A stretch of DNA of 17,995 nucleotides from an uncultured Bacillus sp. (GTDB lineage: Bacteria > Bacillota > Bacilli > Bacillales_B > DSM-18226): positions 1 through 17,995 of the forward strand of contig NZ_CAMLDX010000073.1 in assembly GCF_946478885.1 (NCBI RefSeq), given 5' to 3'. The position numbers were made by a program, and so were the translations under genes. Positions 14,026 to 17,995 of this stretch are shown here, in pieces. How positions within the stretch are numbered: the first letter of the stretch is position 1; every line of letters begins with the position of its first letter. The notes below the pieces were generated by a model. That model had not been told where the DNA came from. It saw only the letters and a list, made by a program, of their open reading frames with translations, and did not search any database.

Positions 14026-15636
14026 TTATTTCCATTTCCATTCCTCGATATTGGCTGTTATCGGAAATCCATGCCCATGAGGATGAACCTGCTGTTTGCC
14101 AATATCCAATCCATCTCTCACTAAATATAAATGATCTATATTTACAAGCCATGCCCAAGGTGCATCGCCCATAGCACTTAAACCCGTTTCACCATCCCAC
14201 TGCGCCAGCTTCCAGTACTTGATCGCCTCGGCTTCATCTGTTGCTTTTATGGCCTTTTCAAAATATTCATCCACTGTATTATTTTTATAATAACCTGTAT
14301 TGTAATATTCGATTCCGGCATACTTGCTGCTGTATATACGATACAATTCGTTCGGGTTATGACTTCCCCAGCCCATTAAAATAGCATTTGAATACATATT
14401 TTTCTCTATTTCATCCCAACTTCCGCCTTCTACATCGATCTGGATTCCAAGCGGTTTGAGCATATCGGCTATAGCAATGGAAAGAGATTGTCGAACTGCA
14501 TCATCGGATAGATAATATAGGCTAAATTCTGCCTGTAACGAGCCTTTCTCCAGAATTCCATCCTGATTGGCATCTTTCCAGCCTGCATCCTTTAATATTT
14601 GTTGTGCACGTTTGATATCTCCATCTTTAATAACTGTTTCAGGATTCCACCATGGCAGCCCGTCAACAGATGTATAGGCAGGTGAGCCGTATCCTTCTAA
14701 AATCCCGTCAATCAGTGCCTCCCTGTCAATCGCTATATTAATAGCCTGACGAATCGCCCGATCAGCTGTTACATCATTTCCAATCGGGTATCCCTCCTCA
14801 GTTTTTCCGCCTGATTTTACATACGGGAAGGCAATACCGCGATTATCCACGGATTTCACTGCCACAAGCTTCATTCCATCAGCCTTTTGGCTACTGAACG
14901 CAGCCGGTATTGCTGCTACATCCGCTTCACCAGCCTGTGCGGCAGCAAGATTCGCATCCTCACTAAGAAATAAAAAGGTTATTTTTTTAAAATATGGCTG
15001 ATGACCATAATAATTTGGGTTGGCTTTGACAATGAGCTGCTGTCCCTTATCCCATTGAACTAGCTGATAGGGTCCTGAACCAACCGGATTCTCCTTATAA
15101 GCCTTTCCATATGCATGCTTTGGTACAATTCCTGTTGTGATTAACGCATCTATAAAGGTTGACTGCGCCTCTTTCAGAGTAAATTGAACCGTATATTTAT
15201 CAAGAGCTTCTACTTTTTCTAATAAAGTAAAATCCACCATTGAGCCATTTGTCTGTGCTGTTTCAAATGTAAATTGCACATCTTCTGCCGTCAAAGGCTC
15301 TCCATCTGAACATTTTACATCTTTGCGCAGATTGACTGTCCATTGTTTTCCATCCTCACTCACTTTATATCCGGTTGCTAAATCATTCACAATATTGAGT
15401 TCCTGATCTCGCTTCAAAAGGGTGCTTTGGAATAGGGGTGAACCGTACCTTCCCCAGCCGGTAGTTGGATCAAAACCCGCTTCAGGTTCACCGCCAACAG
15501 CTAATACAATCTCATCTTTTTTATCGTTCGCGTTCTTATTAGATGAATCTGAATCTGTTTGAGTACAGCCTGTTATTAATATGGAACAAATGAGAATTAA
15601 AGCAAATGCAAATCGATATCTTTTTCTTATCATCAT
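14026..15636 (-). CDS. nikA: Nickel ABC importer substrate-binding lipoprotein, NikA-type
   Basis: The 536-residue extracytoplasmic binding protein belongs to the SBP family 5 (dipeptide/nickel). The signal peptide has basic residues at 4-8, a hydrophobic core and a lipobox LITGC, with C24 as the anchor, so it is tethered outside the membrane. The mature part shows family traits such as the N-terminal EPEAGFDPTTGWGRYGSPLF, SDGEPLTAEDVQFTFE and the region ADRAIRQAINIAIDRE. It delivers nickel, probably as a chelate, to NikBC. GAGGAGAG lies just upstream of ATG 15636; a second ATG follows directly. The nikR gene ends 42 bases before it. Specificity is inferred from NikR and family resemblance. 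A metallophore or cobalt is possible. Confidence 0.85.
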   Translation of the reverse strand: MMIRKRYRFAFALILICSILITGCTQTDSDSSNKNANDKKDEIVLAVGGEPEAGFDPTTGWGRYGSPLFQSTLLKRDQELNIVNDLATGYKVSEDGKQWTVNLRKDVKCSDGEPLTAEDVQFTFETAQTNGSMVDFTLLEKVEALDKYTVQFTLKEAQSTFIDALITTGIVPKHAYGKAYKENPVGSGPYQLVQWDKGQQLIVKANPNYYGHQPYFKKITFLFLSEDANLAAAQAGEADVAAIPAAFSSQKADGMKLVAVKSVDNRGIAFPYVKSGGKTEEGYPIGNDVTADRAIRQAINIAIDREALIDGILEGYGSPAYTSVDGLPWWNPETVIKDGDIKRAQQILKDAGWKDANQDGILEKGSLQAEFSLYYLSDDAVRQSLSIAIADMLKPLGIQIDVEGGSWDEIEKNMYSNAILMGWGSHNPNELYRIYSSKYAGIEYYNTGYYKNNTVDEYFEKAIKATDEAEAIKYWKLAQWDGETGLSAMGDAPWAWLVNIDHLYLVRDGLDIGKQQVHPHGHGFPITANIEEWKWK

Positions 15637-15678
15637 TCTCTCTCCTCAAAAATTGAAAATATGTACAAGAGAACACGG

Positions 15679-16098
15679 TTACACTTTTTTAACCGGTGCA
15701 GTTGTTAATCTGCCAAATTCCACTCCTTTTAAACTCGTTAGTTTATTTCCAAGCTGCTGTACCTCAGCAACCTTTCCTTTGACTACGACGATCTCCAAGC
15801 AGCTGTCATGGTCTAGGTGAAAATGAGTAGTAGCAATGATTAAATGATGCATATCATGCTGTATTTTTGTCATTTCGTCCTGTATATTTCGGTGATGATG
15901 GTTATAGAATAAAAGAATGCTTCCAGCCGTAATTTGTTCAGTATCCTCCCAGGATTGTTGAATTAGAGCATCCCGGACCAAATCGCGGACAGCTTCCGAG
16001 CGGTTGGCATAGCCTTTTTGCTGAATTAAATCATCAAACTTCTGCAATAAACTTCCTTCCATAGAAACCCCAAACCTCTTTAACATCGAATCAGACAT
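15679..16098 (-). CDS. nikR: Nickel-responsive repressor NikR
   Basis: The 139-residue regulator has an N-terminal ribbon-helix-helix (LKRFGVSMEGSLLQKFD, then NRSEAVRDLVRD, residues 6-43) and a C-terminal ACT-like nickel-sensing domain. All four expected Ni ligands are present: H81, H92, H94 and C100 (THFHLDHDSC), matching H76, H87, H89 and C95 of E. coli NikR, which is good evidence of function. Nickel-bound tetramers bind operator DNA and shut off nickel uptake. The start ATG has AAGGAGG at ideal spacing. It is the first gene of the nik operon, with a NikR-like inverted repeat upstream, so autoregulation is likely. Confidence 0.94.
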   Translation of the reverse strand: MSDSMLKRFGVSMEGSLLQKFDDLIQQKGYANRSEAVRDLVRDALIQQSWEDTEQITAGSILLFYNHHHRNIQDEMTKIQHDMHHLIIATTHFHLDHDSCLEIVVVKGKVAEVQQLGNKLTSLKGVEFGRLTTAPVKKV

Positions 16099-16113
16099 TG
16101 ATATCCTCCTTAG

Positions 16114-16140
16114 GTAGCACGAATTTTATAAAAGTAGCAC
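16114..16140. promoter_or_regulatory. Repeated GTAGCAC pair in the nikR leader, possible second NikR half-site array
   Basis: GTAGCAC occurs at 16114-16120 and 16134-16140 with a 13-base spacer, the same spacing as the better site at 16196-16222. The halves are direct copies and match the NikR half-site poorly, so binding is doubtful. The segment sits next to the nikR ribosome site. Confidence 0.35.
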
Positions 16141-16154
16141 TAATGTATAGGGGT

Positions 16155-16185
16155 AAAGAATTCAGAAGAAACCCTGAATTCTTTT
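16155..16185. other. Perfect 11-bp hairpin in the nikR leader
   Basis: AAAGAATTCAG (16155-16165) and CTGAATTCTTT (16174-16184) form a perfect stem with an 8-base loop. Plus-strand T's follow (16182-16185), and on the minus strand the stem's own end gives only TTT. It lies between the two NikR-like repeats, 56 bases before the nikR start. It could be a terminator for plus-strand transcripts or a leader stem. Confidence 0.55.
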
Positions 16186-16195
16186 GTGGATAAAA

Positions 16196-16222
16196 GTATT
16201 ACTATAATTTAAAAAGTAACAC
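16196..16222. promoter_or_regulatory. Candidate NikR operator GTATTAC-N13-GTAACAC
   Basis: GTATTAC (16196-16202) and GTAACAC (16216-16222) form an inverted repeat with 6 of 7 complementary positions and a 13-base spacer. It closely resembles the GTGTTAC-N13/14-GTAACAC NikR motif predicted in non-enteric bacteria, as I recall. It lies 98-124 bases before the nikR start codon and overlaps a -10-like ATTATAGT on the minus strand. Confidence 0.65.
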
Positions 16223-16319
16223 TTATTTATTGAACAGTCTATGAACATTCTCGATAATTCACGAATTAGACAATTCTTGAGTAATCAGCCTCTCGACAAT
16301 CATTTCGGACCTATGATCC

Positions 16320-16745
16320 CTATTTTTTCTTGATTTCCTCATATTTTTGAAACCATTCTGGAAATGCTTTTTTAAACTGTACCGGTTTAAAGGTCCCGTT
16401 TTCCTTCTTGACAACAATATGAGTTGTAGAACCTTCTGCATTCACGTTCCTTTTATCATTCATGATTTGAAATCCGTAAACCGTTCGCAAGCCTTGATTT
16501 TCCTCTATCCAGGTATATACAAATACTTTATCGCCAAGCACGATAGGCTTCTTATAAGTAATATCAAGATGATAGACGGGAGCATAGTATCCGGCCTTTT
16601 CCATCTCCAAATAGTCATATCCCACATCTTCAATTAATTGTGTTCTTCCTAATTCGAGCCATTTGACATAATTCCCATGATAAATCACACCCATCATATC
16701 TGTATCAGCGTATGAAATTTGAATTTCTTTTTTTGCTATATACAC
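16320..16745 (-). CDS. Acyl-CoA thioesterase, hot-dog fold (YbgC/4-hydroxybenzoyl-CoA thioesterase family)
   Basis: The 141-residue cytosolic enzyme hydrolyses acyl-CoA thioesters. The family signature YADTDMMGVIYHGNYVKWLE spans residues 12-31, with D16 as the likely catalytic Asp, and the hot-dog core runs to about residue 120. The length and sequence resemble Bacillus YneP-type proteins. The start is GTG with TAGGAGGAG upstream. It is divergent from the small unknown gene at 16939 and about 97 bases upstream of the candidate NikR operator. The substrate cannot be read from sequence. A link to the aromatic operon (benzoyl-CoA type substrates) is possible but not supported by position. Confidence 0.9.
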   Translation of the reverse strand: MYIAKKEIQISYADTDMMGVIYHGNYVKWLELGRTQLIEDVGYDYLEMEKAGYYAPVYHLDITYKKPIVLGDKVFVYTWIEENQGLRTVYGFQIMNDKRNVNAEGSTTHIVVKKENGTFKPVQFKKAFPEWFQKYEEIKKK

Positions 16746-16938
16746 GGTCTTTCTCCTCCTAATCCCAATAAATTCTATCTTTATCTTATTATTTATACCA
16801 AAAATAATTTAATTCCAAGATCCTACACAATTTTTTAAGCATATTGTCACAAATTAGACAAATCAATTTCGAATACGATGTTTATTTTTGTCTATCCTAG
16901 TATTAAAATACGGGTAGACAGAGGAGGGGCAAAATAAA

Positions 16939-17214
16939 ATGAAATTTCCTAAAAATGTAATTCTTGAATCTGTAGCAGAGAGAAAGAACGATCAAGCTTA
17001 TGGCGTAGAGTTTGTTCAAGAATTGGGAAACGACGATGCTGGCTATTCTGAAATGGTTGTTGTCATTTTTAAATACAAAGATAAATACTATAGTGTAGAA
17101 ATTCAGCATTTAAATGGAAAAAATAACTATGACGAATGGTCAGATGAAATTGAATGTCCAGAAGTCGTTCAAAAAGAAGCTGTCCAATATTATTGGGAAG
17201 AAGTTAAAAGCTGA
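16939..17214 (+). CDS. Small acidic protein, unknown
   Basis: The 91-residue protein starts MKFPKNVILESVAERKND, contains a beta-hairpin-like stretch (EMVVVIFKYKDKYYSVEI) and ends in an acidic tail with WSDEIECPEV and YYWEEVKS. It shows no signal peptide, membrane segment or motif I recognise. A strong site (GAGGAGGGG) precedes the ATG, and a perfect intrinsic terminator follows 48 bases after the stop, so it is a genuine monocistronic gene. A weak promoter-like pair (TTTATT, 17 bases, TAAAAT) lies at about 16880-16908. The function is unknown. Confidence 0.7.
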   Translation: MKFPKNVILESVAERKNDQAYGVEFVQELGNDDAGYSEMVVVIFKYKDKYYSVEIQHLNGKNNYDEWSDEIECPEVVQKEAVQYYWEEVKS

Positions 17215-17262
17215 TCAATAAAAATCACTTTTATCTACCTGTATATGGAACGGATATTGTGT

Positions 17263-17295
17263 AAAAGCCTTGATTTCAAGGCTTTTTATTTTTTT
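17263..17295 (+). terminator. Intrinsic terminator of the small unknown gene
   Basis: A perfect 10-bp stem AAAAGCCTTG / CAAGGCTTTT with a 4-base loop (17263-17286) is followed by a T tract to 17295. It isolates the small gene from the HMCES gene that starts at 17333. Confidence 0.93.
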
Positions 17296-17332
17296 GCCTT
17301 CAATCCTGTATAATTAAATGGAGGTGATGACA

Positions 17333-17995
17333 ATGTGCGGACGGTTTACATTGCTAGCAGATTTCAGTACGATTATGGATCGTTTTAAAATTGAAGTAGC
17401 TACTGAAGAAGATCTATATAATCCCAGTTTTAATATTGCTCCTTCCCATTCTGTCCTGTCAGTTATTAACGATGGGAGCCGAAATCGATTAGGCTATTTA
17501 CGCTGGGGGCTCATTCCTCCATGGGCTAAGGACGAGAAAATAGGGTATAAAATGATTAATGCCAGATGTGAAACACTTGAGCACAAACCAAGCTTTCGCG
17601 ATGCTTTCAAAAAGAGACGCTGTATTGTGATTGCAGACAGCTTCTATGAATGGAAGCGCCATAAGAATAATACAAAAACCCCTATGCGTATCAGGTTGAA
17701 ATCGGGAGAATTGTTTGCCATGGCAGGACTTTGGGAACGCTGGAAATCCCCCGCTGGAAATACGATATTTACCTGTACAGTCATCACGACAACACCAAAT
17801 GAACTGATGGAGAATATCCACGACCGTATGCCTGTCATTCTGCAACAGAAGGATGAACAAAAGTGGCTAAATCCGGCCAACCAGGATACAGGTACATTAA
17901 ATCAGCTATTAAAGCCCTTCCCGAATGAATTAATGGAAGCCTATGAAGTGTCTAGTTTGGTTAACTCCCCTAAGAATAATTCATCAGATTTGATA
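17333..17995 (+). CDS. HMCES/YedK (SRAP) DNA-protein crosslink protein, 3' end cut by the window
   Basis: The frame runs from ATG 17333 to the window end (221 codons, no stop), so the protein is partial at the C-terminus. SRAP proteins covalently trap abasic sites in single-stranded DNA through an N-terminal Cys. The catalytic set is complete: C2 (MCGRFT), N76 (MINAR), E106 (FYEW) and H163 (IHDRMPV), plus the RWGLIPPW motif at 57-64. The Met must be removed for C2 to act. The start has GGAGGTGA 5 bases upstream. In Bacillus some SRAP genes belong to the SOS regulon, but no LexA-like box is evident in the 120 bases upstream. Confidence 0.93.
   Translation, partial: MCGRFTLLADFSTIMDRFKIEVATEEDLYNPSFNIAPSHSVLSVINDGSRNRLGYLRWGLIPPWAKDEKIGYKMINARCETLEHKPSFRDAFKKRRCIVIADSFYEWKRHKNNTKTPMRIRLKSGELFAMAGLWERWKSPAGNTIFTCTVITTTPNELMENIHDRMPVILQQKDEQKWLNPANQDTGTLNQLLKPFPNELMEAYEVSSLVNSPKNNSSDLI

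Noticed and set aside
16259..16441. 60-residue minus-strand frame at the end of the thioesterase gene
   Set aside because: Overlaps the thioesterase in another frame, basic low-complexity product, no ribosome site.
17309..17314. TATAAT before the HMCES gene as its -10 box
   Set aside because: It would place the transcription start on the ribosome site itself, and no -35 is visible at proper spacing.
17498..17880. Minus-strand frames of 120 and 78 residues
   Set aside because: Antisense to the HMCES/YedK gene, whose four catalytic residues are intact on the plus strand.
1..17995. CRISPR array, tRNA or rRNA genes
   Set aside because: No regularly spaced repeat array and no tRNA- or rRNA-like sequence was seen on either strand.

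Overview
The window looks like chromosome from a low-GC Bacillota, most likely a Bacillaceae member. The reasons are strong AAGGAGG-type ribosome binding sites, frequent GTG and TTG starts, intrinsic terminators with long T tracts, 7-1-7 Fur/PerR-type boxes, two sigma-W-type promoters, and Bacillus-type families (cxxc_20_cxxc, DUF6376-like lipoprotein, IDEAL-domain protein, YkvA/DUF1232). The assignment comes from motif and family recognition by eye; no database search was run.

Layout. Bases 1-1150 (+ strand) hold two small envelope genes, a zinc-ribbon membrane protein and a lipoprotein, each behind a near-identical TGAAAC-N16/17-CGTA promoter. Bases 1180-6933 (- strand) are one operon for aromatic ring attack. 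In transcription order it reads catechol 2,3-dioxygenase, hydroxylase beta subunit, MmoB/DmpM effector, di-iron hydroxylase alpha subunit, small ubiquitin-like subunit, FAD/2Fe-2S reductase, XylT/DmpQ-like ferredoxin, then a terminator. Bases 6934-8340 are AT-rich and gene-poor. They hold candidate operator repeats, a 13-bp GGTGCCAGGCACC palindrome, a doubtful small reading frame, a broken gene and a very long hairpin. Bases 8341-9550 (- strand) hold a ferritin and an IDEAL-domain protein, each preceded by a Fur-like box. Bases 9550-10074 have no gene but contain a structured segment resembling the right end or omegaRNA of an IS200/IS605-type element, and a strong terminator. Bases 10075-16098 (- strand) hold a YkvA-like membrane protein and a complete nickel-type ABC importer (nikABCDE) headed by the nickel-sensing repressor nikR, with a NikR-like operator upstream. 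Bases 16320-17995 hold an acyl-CoA thioesterase (-), a small unknown protein (+) and an HMCES/YedK-type DNA-protein crosslink protein (+) cut off by the window end.

How the genes work together. The aromatic operon should convert phenol-like substrates to catechols with the di-iron monooxygenase, which is fed by the NADH reductase and tuned by the effector. The extradiol dioxygenase then cleaves the catechol, and the small ferredoxin probably re-reduces dioxygenase whose iron has become oxidised. No later meta-pathway gene and no dedicated regulator is present, so these must lie elsewhere. The nik genes form a self-contained nickel uptake and sensing unit. The ferritin and the IDEAL-domain gene look iron-regulated. 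The most notable observations are the Gram-positive multicomponent phenol hydroxylase operon with its mixed subunit features, the NikR regulon with a GTATTAC-N13-GTAACAC operator, the paired sigma-W promoters, the Fur box placed upstream of the ferritin -35, and the orphan IS605/omegaRNA-like segment.
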